A stretch of DNA of 10,068 nucleotides from Chlamydiota bacterium (GTDB lineage Bacteria > Chlamydiota > Chlamydiia > Chlamydiales > Simkaniaceae), in contig JAJFMG010000039.1 in assembly GCA_021772295.1 (NCBI GenBank), positions 1-10,068 of the forward strand. The letters are read 5' to 3'. Position numbers and translations under genes: made by a program. Below, piece after piece: positions 1-7,434 of this stretch; position 1 is the first letter of the stretch, and the number at the start of each line of letters is the position of its first letter. The notes beneath the pieces are model-generated. The model made no database searches and was not told the DNA's origin. It saw only the letters and a program-made list of their open reading frames with translations.

Positions 1-731
1 ATCCAAAAAACAGGATCTTCTTCAAAAGGATATAGAGCTCGATAGAAGTCTAAATATTCTTTTTCGGTGCACTCCGAAGGTGCTTTTATCCAAAGAGGCT
101 CTTTGTCATTAATTCGCTCATCTTGGAACGAAATAGGGCATGGTAAATAAGAGCAATGCTTCTTAAGAATTCCTTTAATAGTGTTTTCCTCTAAGTACTC
201 TTCGCTATCTTTTTCAATATGGAGGATGATCTTTGTTCCACGCGTTTCTCTAGATCCTTTTTCTAATGTGTAACTAGAAGATCCATCGCAGGACCAAAAA
301 GCTGCAGAGGAGCCTTGCTTGTAGGATTTAGTTTGAATCTCTACTTTAGTGCTGACCATAAATGAGGAATAGAATCCAAGGCCAAAATGACCAATGATTT
401 GATCTTCTGCAGATTTGTATTTTTCCATAAAATCTTCTGCACCAGAAAAGGCAAGTTGTGCGATATATTTTTTAACTTCCTCTTTTGTCATTCCAATACC
501 AGTATCTTCAATGGTAAGGGTTTTGTTGTCTTTGTCGATGGAAATGTTGATATGAAGATCTTCATCTTTACAATCTAAGCTTCCTTGATCTCTAAGAATT
601 TTCATTTTAGCGATTGCATCACAAGCATTGGAAACAAGTTCTCTTAAAAAAATCTCTTTATCAGAATATAGCCATTTTTTGATGATTGGCAGAATGTTTT
701 CACTGTGGATTTTTAGTTTTTCTTCAGTCAT
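1..731 (-). CDS. htpG: Chaperone HtpG (Hsp90 family), N-terminal part, cut by left window edge
   Basis: This is the first 243 codons of a bacterial Hsp90, an ATP-driven cytosolic chaperone that acts late in protein folding. The Bergerat ATP-binding fold is complete: ELVSN at residues 31-35 with catalytic Glu31 and Asn35, Asp38, DTGIGM at 76-81, GHFGLGF at 114-120, and GTK at 165-167. PLWIKAPSE near residues 212-220 marks the start of the middle domain. The reading begins MTEEKLKIHSENILP at ATG 731, with AGAAGGG about 6 nt upstream as ribosome binding site. The rest of the middle domain and the C-terminal dimerisation domain lie beyond base 1, since full HtpG is about 600 residues. NACDA replaces the more usual NASDA, which looks like lineage variation rather than damage. 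The gene lies 59 nt downstream of the NSS transporter on the same strand and may be cotranscribed. The family assignment is secure. Confidence 0.96.
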   Translation of the reverse strand, partial: MTEEKLKIHSENILPIIKKWLYSDKEIFLRELVSNACDAIAKMKILRDQGSLDCKDEDLHINISIDKDNKTLTIEDTGIGMTKEEVKKYIAQLAFSGAEDFMEKYKSAEDQIIGHFGLGFYSSFMVSTKVEIQTKSYKQGSSAAFWSCDGSSSYTLEKGSRETRGTKIILHIEKDSEEYLEENTIKGILKKHCSYLPCPISFQDERINDKEPLWIKAPSECTEKEYLDFYRALYPFEEDPVFW

Positions 732-773
732 GGTTTACCCTTCTTGTAAAAAAATAGTTTTACGATAAGAATA

Positions 774-810
774 CCATATTTTTTGCCATTTTAAAAGGAA
801 GAAAATATGG
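774..810 (-). repeat. 9-bp inverted repeat at the transporter 3' end
   Basis: CCATATTTT (774-782) and AAAATATGG (802-810) are perfect inverted copies separated by 19 nt. One arm lies inside the last codons of the NSS transporter and the other in the gap before htpG. In minus-strand RNA this could fold as an AU-rich hairpin, but no U-run follows. It is therefore not a standard intrinsic terminator. It could be an mRNA end-protecting or attenuating hairpin, or chance in AT-rich DNA. Confidence 0.3.
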
Positions 811-2173
811 CATTGAAGTCTAAAATATTTGCTTCTTGCAGTATAATAAGAACAACGGCAATTGGCGCTATATATCTGATAAGATAAAGCCATGGCCTAA
901 ATAAAAATTTATATTTACTGCCATTTCTAAATTCATGAGATGAGATTTTTTTATCCATGATATATCCCACAAAAATTAGCGTAAGTAGCCCTGCAATTGG
1001 CATCATATAACTGCCTGTTATGTAATTTAGGGTGTCAAAAAAGTCTCTACCATAGATTTCCTTCCACTTAGGAAATAGGATGCCAGATCCAGATAATGCA
1101 GACGGGATTCCTAAAATAAATACTAAGGCGGATGTGATTAAGACGGTCTTTTTTCGAGCCCATCCATAGAGTTCAATCATATTTGAATTTAACACTTCAA
1201 AAAGGGCAATGGTGGATGTAAGTGCGCTAAAAAGAAGTAGAATGAAAAAGACAGTTGAAATCACCAAATTTCCTGGAAGTTTTGCAAAAGCAACAGGTAA
1301 GGTTTGAAACACAAGTCCTGGCCCACCAGAGGCTGGAAAGTTAAACGTAAAGACTATTGGAAAAATAATCAGTGCTGCAAGCATAGAAACTGCAACTGTC
1401 ATCAGAGTGACAATAATTCCAGTTTTGGGAATATCCTCTCCTTTTTTTAGATAACTACCATACGTAACACTAATCCCAAGTCCAACGCTCAATGTAAAGA
1501 AAGCCATTCCTAGAGCATCAAGAATACTTGATGGTGATAGTTTAGAAAAGTTCGGTTCAAAAATAAAACGAACCGCCTTTGGAAAGCCAGGCATTGTTGA
1601 ACCGTAGATAAGCATTCCAATCAGAATAACAAAAAGCCAAGGCATGAGAATACGACTCCATTGTTCAATTCCTTTTCGAACGCCCCCAAGAAGTATTCCA
1701 ATATTCAGCAAGATAAAAATAAATAGCCAAAACAGATTTAAGCCTACAGATGAATGTACTACGTTAAACACATTTCGAATTTGATCTGGAGTTTTACCGA
1801 GAGTAAATTGGCTAATCGACATAAGCGCATAGTTTAGGCTCCACCCGGCAACAACGCAGTAATACGATAAAATAATAAAGCACGTAAGAACGTTGATCCA
1901 ACCTAGCATTTTCCAATTATGAGAATCTTTTCCAAGTATGCTATAAGCAAGAATAGAACCCTTTTGAGCAGATCTACCTACAATAAGTTCTGAGAGAAAC
2001 GCGGGGAGTCCGATTACAGCCGTAAAAATAAGATATAAGAGAACAAAAGCGCCACCACCATTTTCACCTGCAATATATGGAAAACGCCAAAGGCTTCCAA
2101 GACCTATTGCAGATCCTGCGGCAGCTAAAATAAATCCAATTCGTGATCCAAAATGTTCTCTGAGTGCTTTCAT
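791..2173 (-). CDS. Neurotransmitter:sodium symporter (NSS/SNF) family amino acid transporter
   Basis: This 460-residue multi-pass inner-membrane protein belongs to the NSS family (LeuT fold), which couples amino acid uptake to sodium influx. The hallmark first helix has GSAIGLGSLWRFPY at residues 20-33, followed by AGENGGGAF at 35-43. The segment AFFTLSVGLGISVTYGSY (224-241) is the broken sixth helix that lines the substrate site. ALTSTIALFE (317-326) matches the eighth helix, whose Thr319 and Ser320 correspond to the second sodium site. Residue 27, a sodium ligand (Asn) in LeuT, is Ser here. Related bacterial NSS proteins also vary at this position. Length and hydrophobicity fit 11-12 helices. 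The start at ATG 2173 has AGGA 7 nt upstream and a strong promoter (2203-2232). The exact amino acid carried cannot be read from the sequence. In an intracellular bacterium it would serve to scavenge host amino acids. Confidence 0.94.
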   Translation of the reverse strand: MKALREHFGSRIGFILAAAGSAIGLGSLWRFPYIAGENGGGAFVLLYLIFTAVIGLPAFLSELIVGRSAQKGSILAYSILGKDSHNWKMLGWINVLTCFIILSYYCVVAGWSLNYALMSISQFTLGKTPDQIRNVFNVVHSSVGLNLFWLFIFILLNIGILLGGVRKGIEQWSRILMPWLFVILIGMLIYGSTMPGFPKAVRFIFEPNFSKLSPSSILDALGMAFFTLSVGLGISVTYGSYLKKGEDIPKTGIIVTLMTVAVSMLAALIIFPIVFTFNFPASGGPGLVFQTLPVAFAKLPGNLVISTVFFILLLFSALTSTIALFEVLNSNMIELYGWARKKTVLITSALVFILGIPSALSGSGILFPKWKEIYGRDFFDTLNYITGSYMMPIAGLLTLIFVGYIMDKKISSHEFRNGSKYKFLFRPWLYLIRYIAPIAVVLIILQEANILDFNAIFSSF

Positions 2174-2202
2174 GATTGTTTCCTGCAGGGGTATTTTGTG
2201 TG

Positions 2203-2232
2203 ATTAAATCGCTTTTGATTATTAGATGTCAA
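2203..2232 (-). promoter_or_regulatory. Predicted housekeeping sigma promoter of the NSS transporter
   Basis: On the minus strand a perfect TTGACA (-35, bases 2227-2232) is followed after 18 nt by TTTAAT (-10, bases 2203-2208, 5 of 6 consensus matches). Transcription would begin near 2196, giving a leader of about 20 nt with an AGGA ribosome binding site before ATG 2173. It would drive the transporter and perhaps htpG. Confidence 0.6.
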
Positions 2233-2238
2233 TTTTCT

Positions 2239-2267
2239 TTGCAAAAGAATTTTTTGTTTTCTATGCT
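2239..2267 (+). promoter_or_regulatory. Predicted promoter of the GT11 gene
   Basis: TTGCAA (2239-2244) and TATGCT (2262-2267) are separated by exactly 17 nt, each matching 4 of 6 consensus bases. The predicted start site near 2274 gives a leader of about 27 nt with AGGAG at 2289-2293. The -35 element lies only 6 bp from the -35 of the divergent transporter promoter. Confidence 0.38.
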
Positions 2268-2300
2268 TCAGATCACAAATAATTATTTAGGAGATAGGTA

Positions 2301-3239
2301 ATGAAATTTCTTTTCCAATGTTTAGTGTTAATACAAAGTTTCGGATTTATTTCCGTTTCATTTGCCACTGAGGAAGAATTTTTTACCTGTAAATTGCCTG
2401 GGCAACTAGGTAATCAAATGTTTTCAGCAGCAGCTGCTTTGAGTTTAGCTATAGATCAAAATGCTAAGGTATATTTCCCAATACTTAGGACATCCACAAA
2501 AAAGCATGGAAACTTATCTGTTAACCGAGAGAAAATATTTTGGAGATTAGACAGCTCTTCACCAGCTTCTGAGCCTTCATGTATTATTAAACAAACAGCA
2601 GATAATCCCACTGATTTCCCTTTGCCCTATGTTAGGGGTATGGTACTTTCCGTTAAGCCTTGGTCAGAGAAATATTTTAAGCATAACGCCTCGCAGGTTC
2701 TTCCATTTTTTGAGCCGAGCCAAAAAATTTTGAATCATCTACATGAAAAATATAACCACATTATCAAGCATCCAATGAGCGTTTCATTTCATGTAAGATC
2801 GTGTAAAGGAGAGCCCGCAGCACGAACAAGAAGGCCGTTATATTGTGAAACATATTTTCAATTAGCAATGAAACATTTCCCAAAAGACGCCCTTTTTGTA
2901 GTATTTTCCGATGACATTGAATTTTGTAGAAAAAGATTACAACACATAGACAGGAATTTTATCTTTATGAACACAGAGCCCTATTACCATGATTTTTATC
3001 TCATGAGTCTTTGTAAGCATAATATTGTTTCTAACTCTACTTTCTCTTGGTGGGCAGCATATTTAAATAAAAATAAGTCAAAAAAGGTAATAGCACCTAG
3101 AGACTTTTTCTATCCGAAGTATAAAGATAATTCAATTGGTTCGGCATATTATTTTTTCCCAAATTATGAAGAAAGAATCAGAGATTTATGGCCAAAAGAA
3201 TGGATTTTAATCGAAGACTGCTTCGACAGAAATGACTAA
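2301..3239 (+). CDS. Glycosyltransferase family 11 (alpha-1,2-fucosyltransferase-like) protein with signal peptide
   Basis: GT11 enzymes transfer fucose from GDP-fucose to galactose on glycans. GT11 motifs run in order through this 312-residue protein: GQLGNQMF at 34-41 (nucleotide-sugar fold), FHVRS at 163-167 (the HxRR region), VFSDDIEFC at 201-209, and YLMSLCKHNIVSNSTFSWW at 233-251. Residues 1-22 form a short basic start, a hydrophobic core and a small-residue end (SFA, likely cleavage after Ala22), so the protein looks exported or membrane-anchored. Most bacterial GT11 enzymes are cytosolic. The second Arg of the usual HxRR is Ser167, while the first is kept as Arg166, the residue held to contact GDP-fucose. 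Activity or acceptor may therefore differ. ATG 2301 is supported by AGGAG with 7-nt spacing. The gene is flanked by unrelated genes, with no glycan operon around it. Family call is firm, and donor and location are inference. Confidence 0.85.
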   Translation: MKFLFQCLVLIQSFGFISVSFATEEEFFTCKLPGQLGNQMFSAAAALSLAIDQNAKVYFPILRTSTKKHGNLSVNREKIFWRLDSSSPASEPSCIIKQTADNPTDFPLPYVRGMVLSVKPWSEKYFKHNASQVLPFFEPSQKILNHLHEKYNHIIKHPMSVSFHVRSCKGEPAARTRRPLYCETYFQLAMKHFPKDALFVVFSDDIEFCRKRLQHIDRNFIFMNTEPYYHDFYLMSLCKHNIVSNSTFSWWAAYLNKNKSKKVIAPRDFFYPKYKDNSIGSAYYFFPNYEERIRDLWPKEWILIEDCFDRND

Positions 3240-3272
3240 CCTCAAAAATGAAATAAGTCTAGATTTGTATTT

Positions 3273-3301
3273 TTTACAACTGGATTTATCAATCATATGA
3301 G
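3273..3301 (+). promoter_or_regulatory. Possible nqrF promoter
   Basis: TTTACA (3273-3278, 5 of 6 matches) lies 17 nt before TATGAG (3296-3301, 4 of 6). A start site near 3308 would give a leader of about 90 nt before TTG 3398, containing the hairpin at 3318-3352. TATAAA at 3302-3307 is an alternative -10 but lacks a well-spaced -35. Confidence 0.3.
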
Positions 3302-3317
3302 TATAAAGATAAGTATG

Positions 3318-3352
3318 AGGAGTAAATTGTAACATGATTGCAATTTACTTCT
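3318..3352 (+). promoter_or_regulatory. Hairpin in the nqrF leader that buries a Shine-Dalgarno sequence
   Basis: AGGAGTAAATTG (3318-3329) pairs with CAATTTACTTCT (3341-3352), giving 12 base pairs with a single G-U wobble around an 11-nt loop. The 5' arm begins with a consensus AGGAG. The loop holds ATG 3334, which opens a six-codon frame (MIAIYF) closed by TAA 3352-3354. The pairing would hide this AGGAG from the ribosome. No U-run follows, so it is not a terminator of the upstream gene. Whether it regulates nqrF, stabilises the mRNA or is inert cannot be told from sequence alone. Confidence 0.45.
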
Positions 3353-3384
3353 AAATTTGGGATGATTTATCTTCTTTTTTTCAT

Positions 3385-3389
3385 AGGAG
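3385..3389 (+). promoter_or_regulatory. Ribosome binding site fixing the nqrF start at TTG 3398
   Basis: AGGAG at 3385-3389 stands 8 nt before TTG 3398 in the nqrF frame. The other in-frame candidates, TTG 3338 and ATG 3362, have no correctly spaced Shine-Dalgarno. Starting at 3398 places the KSKLV motif after the membrane helix at residue 28, close to its place at about residue 26 in Vibrio NqrF. Confidence 0.65.
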
Positions 3390-3397
3390 ACTTCTAT

Positions 3398-4672
3398 TTG
3401 GATATTCCATTAAGTCTAATTTCGATAGTGATTTTTATTCTTATCGGTGTTTTCTTATCTGGGCTCATTCTTTACACTAAATCTAAACTTGTGAGTACGG
3501 CTTTATGTAAAATCCGAATTAATAAGGATGATTCTCTTATTAAAGAAACAGCGGGTGGTGCAACCCTTCTTAATGTCTTACTTTCAAGTGAGATTGCTGT
3601 GCCTTCTCCTTGTGGTGGTAAAGCAACTTGTAAACAATGTAAAGTGCAAGTTGTTCAGGGAGGTGGACCCCTTATAGAAACGGACAAAGCAACCTTTACT
3701 CCCAAAGAGTTAAAAGAAGGGTGGCGTCTTTCTTGCCAGTGTAAAGTAAAAAATGATCTCGAGATTTTACTTCCTGATAATATGCTTACACTTAGGGAAT
3801 ATACAGGCAAAGTTCTTAGTAATAAAAATGTAGCGACATTCATTAAAGAGCTTGTTGTTGAGCTTGATGAAGAGGTTCCATACCAATCAGGGGATTATTT
3901 CCAATTTCATGTACCTCCCTTTAAAGCAAATACATCTGATTGGAAAAAAACGATCGAAGAAAAGTATTTTTCTGATTGGGAGAAGTTTCAGTTCTTCGAT
4001 CAAGAAATTGACTATTCTGATCTTGATGAAGATATTATTAGAGCATACTCAATGGCGTCGTATCCAGGAGAAGGTAAAATTTTTAAATTCAATATTCGAA
4101 TAGCAACTCCGCCATGCATTGATGGAAAAGTGTCAAAAAAAATTCCATGGGGTATATGTTCTTCCTATATTTTTTCGTTAAAAGAAGGGGATTCAGTTCA
4201 TTTATCAGGGCCTTTTGGGGAGTCTCATATGATAGACGATAAGCGAGATGTTTATTTTCTGATTGGGGGCGCTGGCTCCTCATTTGGGAGAAGTCATATT
4301 TTGGATCTATTTTTATCAAAAAATACTACTCGGAAAGTTGAGCTTTGGTATGGAGCAAGATCATTGAAAGAAAATATCTACCAAGAGGAATATGAAAAAC
4401 TCTCTAATGAAAAAGAAAACTTTTCCTATCACTTAGTTCTGTCTGAACCAAGCGAAGAAGATTTACAAGCTGGTTGGGATAAAAATGATCCGATTAAAAC
4501 GAATTTTGTGGTGAATGCATTTGAAGATGGCGCTTTAAAAAACCAACCTGCACCAGAAGATGCATTATACTATGTTTGTGGGCCTCCGCTTCATAATAGT
4601 TCAATTATGAAACTTCTTGATAACTACGGCGTTGAAAGAAACAGCATTGTTTTAGATGATTTTGGTTCGTAA
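3398..4672 (+). CDS. nqrF: Na+-translocating NADH:quinone reductase subunit F
   Basis: NqrF is the electron entry subunit of the sodium-pumping NADH:quinone oxidoreductase. It oxidises NADH at the cytoplasmic face and passes electrons through FAD and a 2Fe-2S centre. From TTG 3398 the protein has 424 residues: one N-terminal membrane helix (about 4-26), then a ferredoxin domain with cluster ligands Cys72, Cys78, Cys81 and Cys113, then an FAD domain with RAYSMASYP at 215-223. The NADH domain has GGAGSSFGRSH at 290-300 and CGPP at 394-397, and the protein ends LDDFGS. The same frame stays open back to TTG 3338 (444 residues), but that start lacks a ribosome binding site and adds a tail before the helix that the family lacks. 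The gene is separate from other nqr genes, as in Chlamydia. nadE follows 52 nt downstream and may be cotranscribed. Identity is certain, and the start is likely rather than proven. Confidence 0.97.
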   Translation: MDIPLSLISIVIFILIGVFLSGLILYTKSKLVSTALCKIRINKDDSLIKETAGGATLLNVLLSSEIAVPSPCGGKATCKQCKVQVVQGGGPLIETDKATFTPKELKEGWRLSCQCKVKNDLEILLPDNMLTLREYTGKVLSNKNVATFIKELVVELDEEVPYQSGDYFQFHVPPFKANTSDWKKTIEEKYFSDWEKFQFFDQEIDYSDLDEDIIRAYSMASYPGEGKIFKFNIRIATPPCIDGKVSKKIPWGICSSYIFSLKEGDSVHLSGPFGESHMIDDKRDVYFLIGGAGSSFGRSHILDLFLSKNTTRKVELWYGARSLKENIYQEEYEKLSNEKENFSYHLVLSEPSEEDLQAGWDKNDPIKTNFVVNAFEDGALKNQPAPEDALYYVCGPPLHNSSIMKLLDNYGVERNSIVLDDFGS

Positions 4673-4724
4673 ATAATCGGTATTTTGATATCGCTAAGAC
4701 TTAGTAAACAACAGCGCTAAATCA

Positions 4725-6359
4725 ATGAAAATAATTGTATCACAGATTAATCCTACTATTGGAGATATATGCGCTAACACTAAAAAAGTAATTGAATGTA
4801 TAGATTTAGCAATAAAACAAGATGTAGATTTAATTTTGTTTCCCGAGCTTACTCTCTGTGGTTATCCTCCTGAAGATCTTGTTTTACATGAAAGTTTTAT
4901 TAACTCAATGCATGAACATTTAGAGCAGGTTGTAAAAGTTTCTAAAAACATTGTAGTTGTGGTTGGGCTTGTACGAAAAAATACTTCTCATGGAGAAAAA
5001 CCGCTTCTCAATAGTGCGTGTATTATCCAAGATCAAAAAATCATAGGTTTTTATGAGAAGTGGCTTCTCCCAACTTACGATGTTTTTGATGAAAGAAGAT
5101 ATTTTGAGCCAGGAAAGACGCTTTTTACATTCAATCTCCAGGGGAAAAAAATAGGTATTACGATCTGCGAAGATGTTTGGCAACATGCAGGTTATGTAGA
5201 TAGAACAAAATATCCAAGAGATCCGATTGTAGAGCTTAGCAAAGAAAATATTGATTTATTGTTGAATTTATCTGCTTCTCCATATCGATTTACAAAGTCT
5301 GATTTACGAGTGGAAGTTTGTCAAAAAGCGGCAAGAACTCTGCAAGCCCCCGTAATTTTATGTTGCCAAGTAGGAGCCAACACGCAAATTGTTTTTGATG
5401 GTTATAGCGTATTTGTAGATGAAAAAGGAGATCTGAGATCTCTTGGAAAGGGATTCGAGGAAGATCAAATGCTCGTTGATCTTCAAAATCCGTCTCCGGT
5501 GCTTACAAAGAAAAAAGAGACTTTGGAAGATTTATATAAAGCTTTAGTTTTAGGAGTAAGAGATTATTTTCATAAACTTGGATTTACAAAAGCTTGTTTA
5601 GGGTTATCTGGTGGTATTGACTCAGCGCTTGTATGTTGCATTGCTAGAGAGGCTCTTGGCTCTCAGAATATATTTGCAATAAGTATGCCTTCGAAATATA
5701 CCTCGAAGCAAAGTAAAATAGATGCAGAAAAATTAGCTGATAATCTTGGGATTTCGTTTGAAGAGGATTGCATTGATTCTTTGTTTACTTGTTTTTTAGA
5801 GAATTTGAGCCCCTTTTTCAAAGAAAAAAAAGGAGATGTAACTGAAGAGAACTTGCAAGCTCGAATTCGTGGAATGATTTTAATGGCGCTATCTAATAAG
5901 CATGGATATATCACTCTTTCATGCAGTAATAAAAGTGAAGCAGCTCTGGGCTATACTACTCTTTATGGAGATTCTTGTGGGGGGCTAGGAGTAATCGGTG
6001 ATGTTTTAAAAACAGATGTATATCGGTTGTGTCGTTGGATTAATCGAGAAAAAGAAATCATTCCAAGTTCCATTTTAGAGAAGGCTCCATCTGCAGAGCT
6101 TCGCTTGGATCAAAAGGACACAGACACTCTGCCTGACTATGCAATCTTAGATAAAATTCTTATGGAATATGTAGAAAATTATCTTTCTATGGATGAAATC
6201 ATCGAAAAACACAACCTTCCAAAAGAGTTAGTTTGGGACATAATTCGTAAAATTCATTTATCTGAATATAAAAGAAGACAGAGCCCCCCAATTCTTCGCA
6301 TTTCAAAGAAAGCATTTGGAGTTGGAAGGCGATATCCGATTGTGCAAAATTGGCTTTAA
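4725..6359 (+). CDS. nadE: Glutamine-dependent NAD+ synthetase
   Basis: This 544-residue two-domain enzyme amidates nicotinic acid adenine dinucleotide to NAD+ using ATP and ammonia freed from glutamine. The N-terminal nitrilase-type glutaminase domain (about 1-260) has the catalytic triad Glu41 ([14 protein letters not shown]), Lys112 ([13 protein letters not shown]) and Cys148 (TICEDVW). The C-terminal synthetase domain has the ATP pyrophosphatase loop SGGIDS at 295-300, [19 protein letters not shown] at 376-394, [15 protein letters not shown] at 402-416 and KRRQSPP near 516-522. All key residues are present and the length is normal. ATG 4725 begins the family-typical [14 protein letters not shown] but has no clear Shine-Dalgarno, so translation may lean on the upstream nqrF message. 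NqrF uses NADH, so the pairing makes metabolic sense. The stop codon shares TTAA with the stop of convergent ndk. Pathogenic Chlamydia are thought to import NAD, so this gene points to an environmental relative. Confidence 0.96.
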   Translation: MKIIVSQINPTIGDICANTKKVIECIDLAIKQDVDLILFPELTLCGYPPEDLVLHESFINSMHEHLEQVVKVSKNIVVVVGLVRKNTSHGEKPLLNSACIIQDQKIIGFYEKWLLPTYDVFDERRYFEPGKTLFTFNLQGKKIGITICEDVWQHAGYVDRTKYPRDPIVELSKENIDLLLNLSASPYRFTKSDLRVEVCQKAARTLQAPVILCCQVGANTQIVFDGYSVFVDEKGDLRSLGKGFEEDQMLVDLQNPSPVLTKKKETLEDLYKALVLGVRDYFHKLGFTKACLGLSGGIDSALVCCIAREALGSQNIFAISMPSKYTSKQSKIDAEKLADNLGISFEEDCIDSLFTCFLENLSPFFKEKKGDVTEENLQARIRGMILMALSNKHGYITLSCSNKSEAALGYTTLYGDSCGGLGVIGDVLKTDVYRLCRWINREKEIIPSSILEKAPSAELRLDQKDTDTLPDYAILDKILMEYVENYLSMDEIIEKHNLPKELVWDIIRKIHLSEYKRRQSPPILRISKKAFGVGRRYPIVQNWL

Positions 6360-6778
6360 GCGCAGATTTCAGATTCTTTGAAAAAAAATGGGATTTCATT
6401 TGCAGCAGTCGCAACGGCGTCTGATCCATGAACAGCATTCTCATCGATGCTTTTTGCAAAATCAGCGCGTATTGTACCAGGATTTGCCTCTTTAGGATTG
6501 GTAGCTCCCATCAGATCCCTATTCTTTTCTATTGCATTTTCTCCCTCTAACACAGATACAAATACAGGGCCTGAGATCATAAACTCTACAAGTTCACCAA
6601 AGAAGGGTCTTTCTTTGTGAATGTCATAGAAACTTTCAGCCTGGCTTTTGGAAAGTTGGAGCATTTTTCCGGCAACGATCTTTAGGCCATTTTTTTCAAA
6701 TCTTTCAAGGATTGCGCCAATGTGATTATTTCTAACAGCGTCAGGTTTAATAATAGATAGTGTTCTTTGTTTAGTCAT
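6356..6778 (-). CDS. ndk: Nucleoside diphosphate kinase
   Basis: Ndk balances nucleotide pools by moving the gamma phosphate of ATP to other NDPs through a phosphohistidine intermediate. The protein has 140 residues, the normal length. Key residues are present: Lys11 in IIKPDAV, Tyr51, Arg87 in [10 protein letters not shown], Arg104, Asn114 and the catalytic His117 in NAVHGSD. The start at ATG 6778 has AGGAG (bases 6788-6792) with 9-nt spacing, and a good promoter lies just upstream at 6820-6848. It converges with nadE, the two genes overlapping by 4 bp so that one TTAA supplies both TAA stops. No terminator hairpin is visible between them. Confidence 0.97.
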   Translation of the reverse strand: MTKQRTLSIIKPDAVRNNHIGAILERFEKNGLKIVAGKMLQLSKSQAESFYDIHKERPFFGELVEFMISGPVFVSVLEGENAIEKNRDLMGATNPKEANPGTIRADFAKSIDENAVHGSDAVATAANEIPFFFKESEICA

Positions 6779-6819
6779 TAGTGATTTCTCCTAGGTATTA
6801 ACGTTTATTTGGGGCAAAC

Positions 6820-6848
6820 AATATATATGAATAAGGAGTAGTTTTCAA
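6820..6848 (-). promoter_or_regulatory. Predicted housekeeping sigma promoter of ndk
   Basis: On the minus strand TTGAAA (bases 6843-6848, 5 of 6 matches) and TATATT (bases 6820-6825, 5 of 6) are separated by 17 nt. Transcription would start near 6813, giving a leader of about 35 nt with AGGAG before ATG 6778. The decayed gene at 6855-7344 ends just upstream, so ndk is probably independently transcribed. Confidence 0.6.
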
Positions 6849-6854
6849 GGAATA

Positions 6855-7344
6855 CTAACCTCGAATCATAACAGTTTCTTGTTGTAAGAAATGCTGGACT
6901 GGAACTGCATGTAAATTTCCTGCTTCTGCAAACACATTATCTATTCGTAATGTGTGTTTCCACTTGGATTTGCAAGAGTGTTAATCAGTGACCCTCTATT
7001 TCGAGTTTGCGCAGCACCAACAAGTTCGAGACTTTGTTCTGAAGTTAATTCATTAATAATAGGAAAATTTCTTGTTTCGAGTGGAGCTCCTCTAACCCTC
7101 GGATAACATGATTGCCAGACTGCTTGCTGTAATGTTGGTTTGTGGAGACTGTCGTAGCTTCACTTGCCTCTGCCACATTTAGGTGGTAGAGGAATAAGGG
7201 AGGTTGTGAGTTTATTAATCGTTGAACCTCTTTTCTTGTTGTGCATATTTCTAAACATTTTCGATTAAAAATGAAAATCGAAATAGGGCTTGGTAAAATA
7301 GAAAATTGATCTTGATCAGCAATTGTGATTAATGATACGTCCAT
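6855..7344 (-). pseudogene. Probable decayed gene of unknown function, split over three frames
   Basis: No intact gene fits this stretch, but the minus strand gives three consecutive protein-like segments in different frames. The first runs from ATG 7344 (MDVSLITIADQDQFSILPSP...) to about 7160. The second takes over near 7159 (YDSLHKPTLQQAVWQSCYPR...) and stays open to TAG at 6941-6943. The third picks up near 6950 (LRIDNVFAEAGNLHAVPVQ...) and stops at TAG 6855-6857. Joined, they make a protein of about 160 residues with two frameshifts. The second frame also opens at ATG 7258 but has an in-frame TGA at 7160-7162. I do not recognise the family. ATG 7344 has no Shine-Dalgarno. An alternative is that only the first frame (99 residues, 7045-7344) is a real small gene, or that this is non-coding DNA with chance open frames. 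Confidence 0.42.
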
Positions 7345-7434
7345 AATAAAAAACTATAATTTTGTTCTTTTATAAATTAATTGCGACATTATTGGTTTAA
7401 TTCAGATTGTTGTTAATAATAGACTTTTAAATGC

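Noticed and set aside
387..578. Open frame of 63 codons on the plus strand
   Set aside because: It lies antisense within htpG, whose minus-strand reading is a clear Hsp90 ATPase domain. It has no family features.
3334..3354. ATG with AGGAG 11 nt upstream as the nqrF start
   Set aside because: It is in a different frame from nqrF and closes after six codons. A frameshift error could connect it, but the TTG 3398 start explains the N-terminus without one.
6199..6459. Minus-strand open frame overlapping the nadE and ndk ends
   Set aside because: It is a shadow frame across two well-identified genes with no features of its own.
7160..7162. In-frame TGA read as tryptophan or selenocysteine
   Set aside because: All clear genes here use TGG for Trp, and one gene ends in TGA normally (the WaaQ-like gene). 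No selenocysteine hairpin was evident, and a frameshift from the 7344 frame removes the need for recoding.
7045..7344. Minus-strand 99-codon frame as an intact gene
   Set aside because: Coding-like sequence moves to another frame near 7160 and continues to 6941, so the last third of this frame looks like out-of-frame reading of a broken gene. There is no ribosome binding site.
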